Shown here: positions 8,989 through 18,089 of the stretch, in pieces
Layout of the letters: each line of letters begins with the position of its first letter
How positions within the stretch are numbered: position 1 is the stretch's first letter
Assembly: GCA_903873905.1 (NCBI GenBank)
Contig: CAIQQJ010000006.1
Location: 1 to 64,000, forward strand
Length of the DNA stretch: 64,000 bases
DNA from: an uncultured Flavobacteriales bacterium
GTDB lineage: Bacteria > Bacteroidota > Bacteroidia > Palsa-965
Reading direction: 5' to 3'
Translations under genes and position numbers: made by a program
Notes under the pieces: generated by a model
What the model was told of the DNA's origin: nothing
Database searches by the model: none
Seen by the model: the letters and a program-made list of their open reading frames with translations, nothing else

Positions 8989-9810
8989 TCATTGTCCTCC
9001 GGGCTCTTGGCCTCCGTTTTGACCCGGGTCTTGTGGGTCATCCGGATGCTTATCCATATCCTCTTTTTTGATAACCTGTGCTTGAGAAGTTAGTCGTCCT
9101 TCTTTCCAGGTTTCTTTTCCTTTTACCGTTCCATCAGAATTATAATATACCCAATTCCCGTCTTTCACGCCGTGCATATAATTACCTATAATATTCACTT
9201 TCCCATCGGAGAAATACCATACTGCTTTTCCTTCTGAGTTTCCTTTTTTATATTTTCCTTCCGCCTCCTTTTTTCCATCATTATAATATTGTGTCCATGT
9301 GGAATCCTGCAAACCATTTTTATAAAAACTTATTTCCGAAACACTTTTTGTACCCGGATAATACGTCACCGATTTTCCATCCTTCTTCCCATTCTTATAC
9401 GATTCCTGAGAAAGCAATAATCCATCTTCGGTAAAAAATGTCCAAAGCGAATCTTTTTCATGATTGACATATTTTCCTTGCGCTTGCAATTTTCCCGTCA
9501 CACTAAACATTTTCCCATAAGCGACCGGCCCACCTTTCAAAAAATTAACCTCACTCATCTTGCGCGCATCCGTATCGAAATAAATAAAAACACCAATCGG
9601 ATTATTGTCCTTGAACTGCCCCACGTAAATACAAGTTCCCAAAGAATCCACTTTTTTCCAAGCCCCTTGTTTGAGACCTTTTGCATCCATCAAATTTGGA
9701 TAATCACCTTTCGGAACATCACCTTGGGAAAATAGCGAGGCTGGCAAAACAAACAGCAACACTAACGTAGTGATAATGAGATGGGCAACGTTGATTTTCA
9801 GATTTTTCAT
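8989..9810 (-). CDS. Exported YwqK/MORN-variant repeat protein
   Basis: 273 residues with a signal peptide (hydrophobic IITTLVLLFVLPASLFSQ) and then about seven repeats of roughly 22 residues built around G-x-x-x-Y-G and W-x-x-Y-x-x-D-G-x-x-x-x-G, for example NGLQDSTWTQYYNDGKKEAE. This is the MORN-variant repeat of the family that databases call 'YwqK family antitoxin'. The C-terminus is Gly/Asp/Pro-rich and low in complexity. The stop overlaps the ribosome-binding region of mnmA, so the two are probably translationally linked. There is no toxin next to it, so a toxin-antitoxin role is not supported. Confidence 0.8.
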   Translation of the reverse strand: MKNLKINVAHLIITTLVLLFVLPASLFSQGDVPKGDYPNLMDAKGLKQGAWKKVDSLGTCIYVGQFKDNNPIGVFIYFDTDARKMSEVNFLKGGPVAYGKMFSVTGKLQAQGKYVNHEKDSLWTFFTEDGLLLSQESYKNGKKDGKSVTYYPGTKSVSEISFYKNGLQDSTWTQYYNDGKKEAEGKYKKGNSEGKAVWYFSDGKVNIIGNYMHGVKDGNWVYYNSDGTVKGKETWKEGRLTSQAQVIKKEDMDKHPDDPQDPGQNGGQEPGGQ

Positions 9811-10049
9811 GAGTTACGAAGTTACGAAGATTAAGGCTTAAATAAAACAGGCAAAAAGCAGACCAATTCTATAAGACCTTGCTACCCTTAAAGTAACGCA
9901 CAGATGATGAAAAAAATGTGCTGATGAAATTGAGAAATACGACTGTGACAACAAATCGCTAACACTAAACGCTACAGCTTTCTTTTTTTTACCGAGCGTC
10001 TGAAGGAGTCACTTGGACCTCACACAGAAAAACATAAAGCTCTCGTGTA

Positions 10050-11525
10050 TCACTCAATTTCTGCCATGGCAACCAAAATTTTCTCCAACTTCTTCTTCAT
10101 TTCCGTTGGAGTGCAGGTGTAATTATTTGCCAGCAGGGAAAAGCACAACAATTTCCCTGATTTTGTTTTTACATAACCTACATATCCACGAGCGCGATTG
10201 ATGTATCCAGTTTTTGCTTGCAAATTATTTTCTGCCAAAGTTCCCTTACAAAGTGAAGTCATGGAACCGCTTTTTCCTGCAACGGGAAGAGAATTTAGAA
10301 AACTGGAATACCATTTCTGATTGGAAATCTTCTGCAAAATACTTGCCTGAATTAAAGTCGTAATTCCATTTGACCTTGACAAGCCACAACCATCAGTCAT
10401 GTAAAGTCCATCTAGTTTTACACCAAGTGATTTCCAATAATTCTTAACAACATCAATTCCCGCTTCAGTAGTTCCTCCATCGCCTTTCAGAAATCCAAGT
10501 GTCCGAAGCAATTGTTCTGCATAGGTATTGTCGCTGTGAATATTTGTTTGTTCAACAATGGCTGAGAGTTTTGGGGAATAAATAATTGAAAGTACTTTTC
10601 GTTTTACACTTATTTTTTCATTGACAATTTGCATTCTACGAACCGTTGTGGGTTTTCCTGAAATAGAAATTCCATTCGTAATCACCTCATCATAAAAATC
10701 CTTTGCACATTGATAGGCAGGATCAGGATTAGAGGCTTTCACTTCAAAATCCTTTTTGGCTGCAGGAATACTTCCATGAACATAATAGGTATTTCCAAAA
10801 GGAGCACCATACACAAGCGCCTCATCTTTCTTGCTATCAGAAGTTACATCGGATCGATAAATTACATTTTCTAAAACAGGAATGGTGTGCGTTAAAATGC
10901 AAGAGTCGCCCTTATTGGAATCGAAATACAAACTGACTGAATTGTCGCTGTAAGTAAGACCACAGGTACCTGCGCCGTAATATTGTCCGATATCACTCCA
11001 AGTCCAACCATCGGGAATTGGATTGTCGGAAAAGCAAGATGCATCGCCAATGATATTTCCCTCTATTTTTTTAATTCCTTTTTTTCTCAGACGAAAAGGC
11101 AAACTTTGAAAAAGTGAAATGGTATCATCCCTATTAAAACGTTCAGAATTAAATGTTGGATCGCCAGAACCGTGAATGTATAAGTTGCCTTTTAATACAC
11201 CGCTCAAACTATCAAAAACGCCATCGTATTCCAGCTTCGTTTCATATTTATAATCGGGACCGAGCAAACCCAATGCGGCACCGGTAGTGAGAATTTTCAA
11301 GGTGCTAGCGGGAATCAAACTTTTCTGCATGTTGTGCAAAGCAATTAATTTCCCACTGTCCGCTGTCATGACACAAAATCCCCAATCGCCGTGTGCAAGA
11401 ACGGTGTCGGCATTTAGCTTGTCAATTTCTTTTTGAAGATTTGGTGGAATGGTGCCGGAAAGAAAAAATCCCGCGATCAGAAAAAGTCCGAATAGTTTAG
11501 CGGGAATACTGCGCATAAATTTCAT
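10050..11525 (-). CDS. dacB: D-alanyl-D-alanine carboxypeptidase/endopeptidase (PBP4, family S13)
   Basis: About 491 residues. A signal anchor ([16 protein letters not shown]) leads into a class C penicillin-binding protein. The three active-site motifs are visible: SxxK as ASTLK, SxN as HSDN, and KTG as [12 protein letters not shown]. It trims peptide side chains of peptidoglycan in the periplasm. The frame is open to a GTG at 11546, but the ATG at 11525 or 11516 is a better start. Either overlaps the end of the carbinolamine dehydratase gene by 20-29 bases, so the two genes are probably translationally coupled. Confidence 0.92.
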   Translation of the reverse strand: MKFMRSIPAKLFGLFLIAGFFLSGTIPPNLQKEIDKLNADTVLAHGDWGFCVMTADSGKLIALHNMQKSLIPASTLKILTTGAALGLLGPDYKYETKLEYDGVFDSLSGVLKGNLYIHGSGDPTFNSERFNRDDTISLFQSLPFRLRKKGIKKIEGNIIGDASCFSDNPIPDGWTWSDIGQYYGAGTCGLTYSDNSVSLYFDSNKGDSCILTHTIPVLENVIYRSDVTSDSKKDEALVYGAPFGNTYYVHGSIPAAKKDFEVKASNPDPAYQCAKDFYDEVITNGISISGKPTTVRRMQIVNEKISVKRKVLSIIYSPKLSAIVEQTNIHSDNTYAEQLLRTLGFLKGDGGTTEAGIDVVKNYWKSLGVKLDGLYMTDGCGLSRSNGITTLIQASILQKISNQKWYSSFLNSLPVAGKSGSMTSLCKGTLAENNLQAKTGYINRARGYVGYVKTKSGKLLCFSLLANNYTCTPTEMKKKLEKILVAMAEIE

Positions 11526-11742
11526 CGATTTTTTTTGCGAGTTCACGATCTTTGTCCGTCACGACATTTCCTGCATCGTGTGTACTCAAATTAATTTCAA
11601 CCGTGTTCCAAACATTCGTCCATTCTGGATGGTGATTCATTTTTTCACATACAAACGCAACGCGTGTCATGAAAGCAAATGCTTCGGTAAAATCCTTGAA
11701 CGTAAAAAGGTGATTGAGATTATTTGGTGTTTCGTTCCACAT
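11497..11742 (-). CDS. phhB: Pterin-4a-carbinolamine dehydratase (4a-hydroxytetrahydrobiopterin dehydratase)
   Basis: 81 residues, a short member of the family. The hallmark [16 protein letters not shown] is present with the two His and Trp of the active site, followed by LSTHDAG and a final helix. It dehydrates 4a-hydroxy-tetrahydropterin during aromatic amino acid hydroxylation and may also act as a folding partner. No aromatic amino acid hydroxylase is adjacent in the window. The normal N-terminal helix is somewhat short. Confidence 0.88.
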   Translation of the reverse strand: MWNETPNNLNHLFTFKDFTEAFAFMTRVAFVCEKMNHHPEWTNVWNTVEINLSTHDAGNVVTDKDRELAKKIDEIYAQYSR

Positions 11743-11905
11743 GGCGGTTGATTGCTATTTGAAAATTCGAGTATTCGAAAATTCATTTCAGAAATTTACG
11801 AATAAAGAAGGTATGAAATTCAGAACAGTTTTTTGAAAATCTTGATTTCAGAAATACCTTATGATTTTGTCAGGGCTAAAGCCCATATTTTGTTTTGATG
11901 TTGAT

Positions 11906-11939
11906 ACCCCAAGATAAATCTTGGGGTCATTTTTTTTTG
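11906..11939 (+). terminator. Plus-strand terminator-like hairpin without an upstream plus-strand gene
   Basis: ACCCCAAGAT, a two-base loop, ATCTTGGGGT, then CATTTTTTTTTG. The form is that of an intrinsic terminator on the plus strand, yet both flanking genes are on the minus strand. The same palindrome occurs at 37367-37386. Confidence 0.5.
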
Positions 11940-11995
11940 TCAGACTGAGTGGCCGATGCTGTTCAGGAGGACTCCTTCAGATAGGCGTATTGAAG
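11937..11995 (-). repeat. 3'-end hairpin element, copy 2 (family I)
   Basis: Read on the minus strand it runs CTTCAATAC ... CACTCAGTCTGACAA, with AGGAG/CTCCT as the internal stem. It lies behind repeat copy B rather than directly behind a stop codon. Sense to porQ. Confidence 0.65.
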
Positions 11996-11999
11996 TATT

Positions 12000-12095
12000 G
12001 CGTGAGGGATAGAAGTGCCACATAGTGGTCCCTTCGGGAGAAAGCCCGCACGCAGGAGGACTTGTAACGGATAGCCCGACCCTTGGGGCACGCCC
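12000..12095 (-). repeat. Modular palindromic repeat, copy B (family II)
   Basis: On the minus strand: GGGCGTGCCCC, AAGGGTCGGGCTATCCG, TTACAAGTCCTCC, CGGGCTTTCTCCCG, then TTCTATCCCTCACGC. The first variable hairpin present in copies A and C is missing here, so this copy shows the uninterrupted first two blocks. Confidence 0.75.
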
Positions 12096-12121
12096 ACCTA
12101 CGCGTAAATATTTTCGTTTGA

Positions 12122-12151
12122 AAAGTAAAAATCACTGAGATGACTCCAGTG
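12122..12151 (-). terminator. Probable intrinsic terminator of porQ
   Basis: On the minus strand CACTGGAG, TCAT, CTCAGTG (one bulge) is followed by ATTTTTACTTTTC, 9 bases behind the porQ stop. Confidence 0.5.
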
Positions 12152-12159
12152 GGCAAGCC

Positions 12160-13215
12160 CTACTTCTTCGTATAAAAATCTGAAAGGCATGTCGTCAATG
12201 TAAACGTATTAGTTCCACCAGAGAGGTGATAAGACGCGTGTGCATAACTGATATTGAATTTGTAAACATGAATTCCACAACCGAAAGTGAAACCAACTGC
12301 ACCGTGTTTACCATCAACCATCAATTCTTTTCTACGCATGTAGTTGTAACCGAAACGCAAGGAAACCGCTTTGCCAATCAACAATTCACCACCGACAACA
12401 AGATGTCTTGCAAATTTATCGTTGAACGTTTTGAATTTGCTTATGTGAATGGAATCGCCTGTCAAAGGATCTACCAACTGCGGTGGATTATTCGGATCAA
12501 TGTAAGTCAAATCCCATTTCTGCAAATTGGTGAATGCGAATGAAAAACGGAAAGGCATGTGTTTTGGTTTGAACGACATTCCCGCTTCCACTTCAAAAGG
12601 AAGTTTTTCTTTATTTCCTGCAGTATAAGTCGACATCACAGTTCCAATATTTCGAATTAAAAATGCAGCTGTGAAATCTCTATGAGGAATTTTATAACGA
12701 GCGGCAAGATCGACTGCGAATGCGTTTGATTTCCATAAATACAAATTGGACTGAACAAATTTTGCTGTTGCCCCAACAGAAAAACTACTGTCAATCATTC
12801 TGCTGTAACTTCCATTTAATCCGAATTCCCCAGCGGAAAATTCGCCAATGATTGCACCGGTATTATCCGTTTCCTGAAACTTTCCGTAATTGATATGTGT
12901 CGCGGTAAATGCAAACGTTCCAACTTTATCGACATGATAAGCGAAGCCTGCGTAACCATATTTTATATCAGAAAAATAATCGGCGAAACTGAAAGCGAGT
13001 TGTTTACTCATTCTCGAACTCAACATGGCAGGGTTCCAAGTTGCAAGATTGATATCATTATCATTGATGGCCATGCAATTTCCACCAATAGCAGCAGAAC
13101 GAGCTGAGAGTGGCAAATCGAGCGTAGAAAAAGTTGTGCTTCCACCCATTTGCGCTTGCAGGTTGACGAGCGAAAAAAGGCTGATGATAAAGAAAAATTT
13201 CGTGGTGATTTTCAT
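12160..13215 (-). CDS. porQ: Type IX secretion system protein PorQ
   Basis: 351 residues with a signal peptide (FFFIISLFSLVNLQAQ) and the PorV/PorQ-type opening FSTLDLPLSARSAAIGGN, then alternating beta-strands typical of an FadL-like outer-membrane barrel. The internal phrases NLATWNPAML, THINYGKFQETD and MPFRFSFAFTNLQKWDL are those of PorQ rather than PorV. PorQ works with PorU/PorZ in the attachment complex that processes T9SS cargo and links it to A-LPS. The TATCTTAG box 8 bases before the ATG suggests a very short leader. Confidence 0.88.
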   Translation of the reverse strand: MKITTKFFFIISLFSLVNLQAQMGGSTTFSTLDLPLSARSAAIGGNCMAINDNDINLATWNPAMLSSRMSKQLAFSFADYFSDIKYGYAGFAYHVDKVGTFAFTATHINYGKFQETDNTGAIIGEFSAGEFGLNGSYSRMIDSSFSVGATAKFVQSNLYLWKSNAFAVDLAARYKIPHRDFTAAFLIRNIGTVMSTYTAGNKEKLPFEVEAGMSFKPKHMPFRFSFAFTNLQKWDLTYIDPNNPPQLVDPLTGDSIHISKFKTFNDKFARHLVVGGELLIGKAVSLRFGYNYMRRKELMVDGKHGAVGFTFGCGIHVYKFNISYAHASYHLSGGTNTFTLTTCLSDFYTKK

Positions 13216-13407
13216 TGGTGGTGCTAAGATAGGAAATTGGTCAGCGTTAGAACGTCAATAATCTTGGAATATTGCCCATTCGGCAAAATTATGAATTCAT
13301 TTATATAGATAATTATGGGCTTAGAATTCAAATCAATACCTTGGAGATGATTTGAATGTAAAAATAGGTTGCGTATTACTGGTTTTGTGTTTATCAACGC
13401 TAGAATT

Positions 13408-14340
13408 ATGACGAGAAGCAAAATAATTCCCATATCACCTGGCTTAACAAGCGAAGACCGTTTAAAAACGCTGGTTGAAAACAGAACCATATACAATCTC
13501 GAAAATTGTGAGTTGAATTTATTCGAAACCTATAAAAAGTCCGAATTGGTTTCACTTCAATTCAACGATCTTGTGGTAACGAGTATGCTCAAAGGGAAAA
13601 AGGTGATGCATCTTTTTGATGACGCAGGGTTTGATTATTTGCCCGGAGAATCTGTCATTATACCGGCAAATGTTGAAATGAAAATTGATTTTCCAGAAGC
13701 ATCAATGGAAAATCCGACACAATGTCTTGCACTTGCAATTGACAATAAGAAAATCCTAAGTACACTTGATTTTCTAAATGAGAGATACCCTAAAGAAGGA
13801 AAGGATAATTTTTGGCAACTTGATGAACGCACTTTTTTCTTTTACAACAATGCTGAATTAGCCATAACAATAAATAAGCTTATTAATATTTGTCAGAGCC
13901 CCTCAATTACTAAAGATGTATTGGCGGATTTGACTTTACAGGAATTGCTGATAAGAATAACACAATGTCAAACCGCAAAAAATATTGAAGATGGCTTTTT
14001 GAGAGAAACAAATTCCGGTCTTGCTGAAATTGTCACTTACATCAGAAAAAATCTAACCGATAAATTATCTCTTAAAGCAATTGCAAATGTTGCTAGCTTG
14101 AGTCCTGCTTCGCTTTACCGCGTGTTCAAGCGAGAACTGGGAATTAGTCCCGTGGAATTTATTATCCTGGAACGTATCAAATTGGCCAAGCGGCTTTTGA
14201 AAGACCAAAATCAATATGTCAAAACCGTTTCTTTTGAAGCTGGATTTGATGATTGCAATTACTTCATTCGAACCTTTAAACACCACGAAGGAATCACACC
14301 AAAAAAATATCAGCAACTGAATAACAAGAGTATTAGCTGA
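13408..14340 (+). CDS. AraC family transcriptional regulator
   Basis: 310 residues from the ATG at 13408 (the frame is open 13 codons further up, but only to a TTG). The N-terminal two thirds resemble the AraC-type N-terminal cupin domain found in regulators of aldehyde and alcohol genes. The C-terminal 95 residues carry the double helix-turn-helix: LSLKAIANVASLSPASLYRV and then TVSFEAGFDDCNYFIRTFK with GITPKKY. It converges with the DUF779 gene, the stops being only two bases apart. That AraC-DUF779-ALDH neighbourhood suggests it activates the aldehyde dehydrogenase; this is inference. Confidence 0.88.
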   Translation: MTRSKIIPISPGLTSEDRLKTLVENRTIYNLENCELNLFETYKKSELVSLQFNDLVVTSMLKGKKVMHLFDDAGFDYLPGESVIIPANVEMKIDFPEASMENPTQCLALAIDNKKILSTLDFLNERYPKEGKDNFWQLDERTFFFYNNAELAITINKLINICQSPSITKDVLADLTLQELLIRITQCQTAKNIEDGFLRETNSGLAEIVTYIRKNLTDKLSLKAIANVASLSPASLYRVFKRELGISPVEFIILERIKLAKRLLKDQNQYVKTVSFEAGFDDCNYFIRTFKHHEGITPKKYQQLNNKSIS

Positions 14341-14342
14341 TT

Positions 14343-14714
14343 TTATTCTGCAAATTTTACGGCCTGCAGATTTTTCAACTCCTCCTCTGTAAATAATCTG
14401 GAATGTGTCATGAAGCGAAGGCCCATTGGAATCTCCAACGAGAAACTCGATCCTCTCCCACTTGACACATGAATATTTAGTTGTGTAAATTTCCAATATT
14501 CAAATTGATCCTTGCTCATCCAGAATTCACAACCCTCTATTTCTCCAAGACAAACATCACTACTTCCTACTTTGAAATCGCCCTTCTCAAAACACATGGG
14601 CTGTGAGCCATCGCAACATCCTCCACTTTGATGAAACATCAATTCACCAAATTTAGCTTTCAATGTCGAAATAACATCGGAAGCTTCACGACTGACTGTA
14701 ACACGAGGAATCAT
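14343..14714 (-). CDS. DUF779 domain protein
   Basis: 123 residues. The diagnostic motif HQSGGCCDGSQPMC (residues about 28-41) identifies DUF779, a small cysteine-rich family that repeatedly sits beside ExaC-type acetaldehyde dehydrogenases. The Cys pair and further Cys residues could bind a metal, but the function is not known. It follows the aldehyde dehydrogenase gene, separated by a strong terminator hairpin, and converges with the AraC gene with no space between the stops. Confidence 0.88.
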   Translation of the reverse strand: MIPRVTVSREASDVISTLKAKFGELMFHQSGGCCDGSQPMCFEKGDFKVGSSDVCLGEIEGCEFWMSKDQFEYWKFTQLNIHVSSGRGSSFSLEIPMGLRFMTHSRLFTEEELKNLQAVKFAE

Positions 14715-14725
14715 ATTATGCTTGA

Positions 14726-14762
14726 TTAAAAAAATACCGGCAAGGTAATTTCTTGCCGGTAT
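14726..14762 (-). terminator. Intrinsic terminator between ALDH and DUF779
   Basis: On the minus strand ATACCGGCAAG, a 7-base loop, CTTGCCGGTAT (11-bp perfect stem), then TTTTTTTAATC. It lies right behind the ALDH stop and before the DUF779 start, and would reduce read-through. Confidence 0.85.
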
Positions 14763-14780
14763 CCAAATTATAAAACAAGA

Positions 14781-16280
14781 CTAGAAAAATCCTAATTTCT
14801 TTTTGTCATAAGAGATCAACATGTTTTTGGTTTGACGGTAATAACCCAACATCATCTTGTGATTTTCTCTTCCGAAACCTGATTTTTTATAACCACCAAA
14901 TGGAGCATGCGCTGGATAAGCATGATAACAATTCACCCAAACTCTTCCTGCTTGAATTGCTCGAGGCACTTGATATAATTCATGCGCATCTCTCGTCCAA
15001 ACACCAGCACCTAATCCATACATGGTATCGTTTGCAATTGCAATCGCTTCTTCTGTTGTTTTGAAAGTGGTTACACAAACAACTGGTCCAAAAATCTCTT
15101 CTTGGAAAATTCTCATTTTGTTATGCCCTTTGAACAAGGTTGGTTGAATGTAATAACCACCTGCCATTTCACCATCCAATTTCTGAACATCACCACCACA
15201 TAATAATTCAGCACCTTCCTCTTTTCCAAGTTTCAAATACATTTGAATTTTTTCATATTGATCGTTGGATGATTGTGCGCCCATCATAGTTGTCGCATCA
15301 AGAGGATTTCCCATTTTGATGGCTTTGGTTCGTTCAATTACCTTGCTCATGAATTTATCATAGATGCTTTCGTGAACAAGAATACGCGATGGGCATGTAC
15401 AAACTTCCCCTTGATTCACGGCAAACAAAACTGCACCTTCAATTGCTTTGTCAAAGAAGTCATCATCTGCATCTGCCACAGAAGGGAAGAAAATATTTGG
15501 CGATTTTCCTCCTAATTCCATAGTTACAGGAATAAGATTTTCAGAAGCATATTGCATGATCAAACGACCTGTTGTTGTTTCACCCGTGAACGAAACTTTT
15601 GAAATACGAGGAGATTGTGCCAATGGTTTTCCTGCTTCAGGGCCAAATCCAGTTACAATATTCAAAACACCAGCAGGCACTATATCTTTTATTAATTCCA
15701 TCAAACACATAATAGATGTCGGAGTTTGCTCTGCAGGTTTTACAACAGTGCAACAACCTGAAGCCAATGCTGGAGCGATTTTCCAAACTGCCATTAGCAA
15801 TGGGAAGTTCCAAGGAATAATTTGTGCAACAACACCGAGCGGTTCGTGTAGACAAATACTAACTGTATTTTCATCGTGCTCAGCAATTGAACCTTCTTCT
15901 GCACGAATAACTCCTGCGAAATAACGGAAGTGGTCAATGCACAATGGCAAATCGACATTAACTGTCTCTCGAATTGGTTTTCCGTTGTCAATGGTTTCAA
16001 TGGTTGCAAGTAGTTGAAGATTCGCTTCCATTACATCTGCAATCTTATTCAAAATTCCTGCGCGATAAGCAGCAGAGGTTTTGCTCCAGGTTAAAAATGC
16101 GAGATGAGCTGCATCAAGAGCCAATTCGATATCCTCTTTACCTGAACGAGCTGCTTTTGTAAATACTTTTCCATCGATAGGACTTAAATTTTCAAAATAT
16201 TCTCCTTTAACTGGAGGAACAAATTTTCCGCCTATGAAATTATCATAATGCGCTTTAAATGTTGGTCGTTTCTGTGTCAT
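14781..16280 (-). CDS. NAD-dependent aldehyde dehydrogenase, ExaC/AldB (acetaldehyde) type
   Basis: 499 residues of the ALDH superfamily. The catalytic Glu is in MELGGKSPN and the catalytic Cys in [11 protein letters not shown]; the latter phrase is that of AldB/ExaC enzymes, which oxidise acetaldehyde and other short aldehydes. WNFPLLM (cofactor loop) and [12 protein letters not shown] near the C-terminus are also in place. The neighbouring DUF779 and AraC genes agree with the ExaC type. Soluble and cytoplasmic. About 190 bases of divergent promoter region separate it from the SUKH gene; no clear -7 box was seen. Confidence 0.92.
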   Translation of the reverse strand: MTQKRPTFKAHYDNFIGGKFVPPVKGEYFENLSPIDGKVFTKAARSGKEDIELALDAAHLAFLTWSKTSAAYRAGILNKIADVMEANLQLLATIETIDNGKPIRETVNVDLPLCIDHFRYFAGVIRAEEGSIAEHDENTVSICLHEPLGVVAQIIPWNFPLLMAVWKIAPALASGCCTVVKPAEQTPTSIMCLMELIKDIVPAGVLNIVTGFGPEAGKPLAQSPRISKVSFTGETTTGRLIMQYASENLIPVTMELGGKSPNIFFPSVADADDDFFDKAIEGAVLFAVNQGEVCTCPSRILVHESIYDKFMSKVIERTKAIKMGNPLDATTMMGAQSSNDQYEKIQMYLKLGKEEGAELLCGGDVQKLDGEMAGGYYIQPTLFKGHNKMRIFQEEIFGPVVCVTTFKTTEEAIAIANDTMYGLGAGVWTRDAHELYQVPRAIQAGRVWVNCYHAYPAHAPFGGYKKSGFGRENHKMMLGYYRQTKNMLISYDKKKLGFF

Positions 16281-16473
16281 AATAAAATAGGTTTAAGATT
16301 TATATAACAAGGTTAATTAAGATAAAATCGATGAAGTAGCATTATCTGATCAATCCATAGCATTTTAAAATCAGGGGAAGTGTTGGATTTTGATTGAAAT
16401 AGAAAGGAGAATTAATACATTGCAGTTATTCTACGATTAATAAAACCAAGGAATCCATTTGTAAATTCTCAGC

Positions 16474-17097
16474 ATGTCCAATTACGCACTCGTTCATCTT
16501 CCCAAACCTGTTCCAACTGTCGAATATTTCGAAAAAATAAAAACTTTAAGTGAAAAATATTGGAATGAAATCAAACTCGACAAATTACTATTCGGGTATC
16601 AGGTTCAGCCAAAATCAAAGTGGAAAAAAGGATTAAGCGAAGAACAATTACAGGAATTTGAAAAAGTGATGGGATTTGAATTCCCACTTCCTCTCCGTAA
16701 TTTTTATTTGACGATGAATGGCTTGGACAAACCCTGCATAAATGTGTATGGCAACAGTGGAGAAGATGCGGCCTTTCAACCGATATTTTATTCCTTTCCC
16801 GATGACTTGGATTTGATCAAGGAAAATATCGATTGGATTTACAAGAAAAACAAAACCGATCTGAACAAGTTGAAAAAAGCGAAAGCTTCAAGAATTTTCC
16901 CAGTTCATGGACATCGTTTCATGCTCATTGATGAACCAGGTTTCCCGATTCTTTCCATGCACGCAGGAGACATCATTTACTGGAAAGACAATTTGAGTAA
17001 AGTGCTTGCCGTAGAAATTTTCCCTGACATTGAGAATGAACATGATTTTCTGAATATTTCGGAGAAGAAAAGATGGGTGAAGTTTTGGCTGGAATAG
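16474..17097 (+). CDS. SMI1/KNR4 (SUKH superfamily) protein
   Basis: 207 residues. The SUKH signature is seen in LSEEQLQEFEKVMGFEFPLP and LRNFYLTMNGLD, followed by a strand-rich core with FPVHGHRFMLIDE and a Trp-rich end. SUKH proteins include immunity proteins for polymorphic toxins as well as general regulatory scaffolds. No toxin gene is adjacent, so an immunity role is only a possibility. It has no signal peptide, so the product is cytoplasmic. Confidence 0.75.
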   Translation: MSNYALVHLPKPVPTVEYFEKIKTLSEKYWNEIKLDKLLFGYQVQPKSKWKKGLSEEQLQEFEKVMGFEFPLPLRNFYLTMNGLDKPCINVYGNSGEDAAFQPIFYSFPDDLDLIKENIDWIYKKNKTDLNKLKKAKASRIFPVHGHRFMLIDEPGFPILSMHAGDIIYWKDNLSKVLAVEIFPDIENEHDFLNISEKKRWVKFWLE

Positions 17098-17113
17098 AAA
17101 ATCCAGATTTAAT

Positions 17114-17454
17114 ATGATTCATTTTCAAACCACCCATTGGAAAACATTCCATCCACAGAACACAAAGGCGAATCAGGTACTGCCATTTGGAAAACCTTGC
17201 AATACAATAAAATCAGGGTTCGCTTGATAGAATATTCCGAGAATTACAAAGCGGATCATTGGTGCAGTGTCGGACACATTATTTTTTGCGTGGAAGGAGA
17301 ATTCATTTCTCACTTGAAAGATGGAACGGATTATCTGTTGACAATAGGAATGAGTTACCAGACAACAGACGACAAGGAAAATCCTTATATGTCAACTTCA
17401 AAATACGGTTGTAAATTATTTGTGGTGGATGGGGACTTTTTGAAACTTACTTAG
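17114..17454 (+). CDS. DHCW-motif cupin protein with a frameshift near its start
   Basis: A small single-domain cupin with the family motif ADHWCSVGHI. Its expected N-terminus (FQTT-x-W) is present from the ATG at 17114 as MIHFQTTHW, but in a different frame from the rest, which continues ENIPSTEHKGESG. Adding one base around 17138-17144 (TTGGAAAAC) would join them. Without that, only a TTG at 17137 could start the longer frame and the first strand of the cupin would be lost. It is either a real one-base deletion or a sequencing error. No catalytic function is known for this family. Its stop overlaps the end of the decayed nucleotidyltransferase on the other strand. Confidence 0.7.
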
Positions 17455-17790
17455 TAAGATTCTCAACATCGTCAATGTCTTTATTTCTCCCAGCCCTTTT
17501 TTTTGCTTTCAGCAGATCGTCATAACTGATCAAACGAATAAATTGAATAAAGGATTTCTAAGAAAATTTCCCTCCGTCATGTCAAAAACCGGCATCCTGA
17601 ATTTTTCAAATGCCTTAACAAGTTTATTATAATTCTCTAGAGTCTTTCCCACCCAAATATCCATATCTCCAGTGGTTCTATTATGACCATGAAGAATTAC
17701 TGAATAACCTCCAACCAACATATATTCCACTTCGCAATCATTCAGTGCTTGAATAAATTCTCTGAAGTCAGTATTGAAAATATTACCCAT
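17447..17790 (-). pseudogene. Decayed MNT-type nucleotidyltransferase (internal deletion with frameshift)
   Basis: The first 75 or so codons give a good nucleotidyltransferase N-terminus: YMLVGGYSVILHG followed by TGDMDIWV (the G-[GS] and D-x-D metal site). The open frame then ends at 17530. The expected C-terminus (RLISYDDLLKAKKRAGRNKD then DIDDVENLTK) is intact in another frame and ends at 17447. About 35-40 codons of the middle are missing against what I recall of the family. The fold cannot be complete. Such enzymes often act with a HEPN toxin or small partner. Confidence 0.75.
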
Positions 17791-17993
17791 TAAGCATTTG
17801 TGTTTCCTATCCTAAAAATGGTTTTATCCATTCTAGGTGGATTATTGATATCAAAATTGTAAGCGACACTATTCAAATAAAAAGCTGCTGCCAATTTCTC
17901 TGCATCGGATTTGGTTTTCCAATATTCAAAATCATTTCCCTTTTTTTCATGAGAGGTTGCTCTGAAAGAGGTTCTGTCTAACTTAAAATCCAT
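17790..17993 (-). CDS. Small partner protein of the nucleotidyltransferase
   Basis: 67 residues: DFKLDRTSFRATS, then YWKTKSDAEKLAAAFYLNSV and FDINNPPRMDKTIF. I recall proteins of this form directly upstream of MNT nucleotidyltransferases in Bacteroidota. The stop and the next start overlap as TAATG, so the pair was translationally coupled. Here the nucleotidyltransferase is broken while this gene is intact. Biochemical role unknown. Confidence 0.65.
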   Translation of the reverse strand: MDFKLDRTSFRATSHEKKGNDFEYWKTKSDAEKLAAAFYLNSVAYNFDINNPPRMDKTIFRIGNTNA

Positions 17994-18036
17994 AGTTAAA
18001 GTTAAGAAATCGTTTTACCATAAATACACCATGGCA

Positions 18037-18074
18037 CAAAGAAAAATCCCAGAACCATTTCGGGATCTGGGATT
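18037..18074 (-). terminator. Intrinsic terminator of lon
   Basis: On the minus strand AATCCCAGA, a 12-base loop, TCTGGGATT, then TTTCTTTG, about 65 bases behind the lon stop and beyond the family I element. Confidence 0.75.
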
Positions 18075-18089
18075 AATCTTTCATCAAAA

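Larger units (their letters stand above)
11743..12159. other. 417-bp intergenic region packed with palindromes
   Basis: Between the start of phhB and the end of porQ. It holds GGGCT-AA-AGCCC (11873-11884), the hairpin ACCCCAAGAT/ATCTTGGGGT followed by a T-run (11906-11939), family I element copy 2, family II repeat copy B and a porQ terminator. I see no coding frame. Confidence 0.7.

Noticed and set aside
8989-9810. Toxin-antitoxin system (YwqK 'antitoxin' label)
   Set aside because: The protein has a signal peptide and MORN-variant repeats, and no toxin gene is adjacent.
16281-16473. Sigma-54 or TAnnTTTG promoter for the aldehyde dehydrogenase
   Set aside because: No TGGCAC-N5-TTGC or clear TAnnTTTG could be found on the minus strand in this gap.
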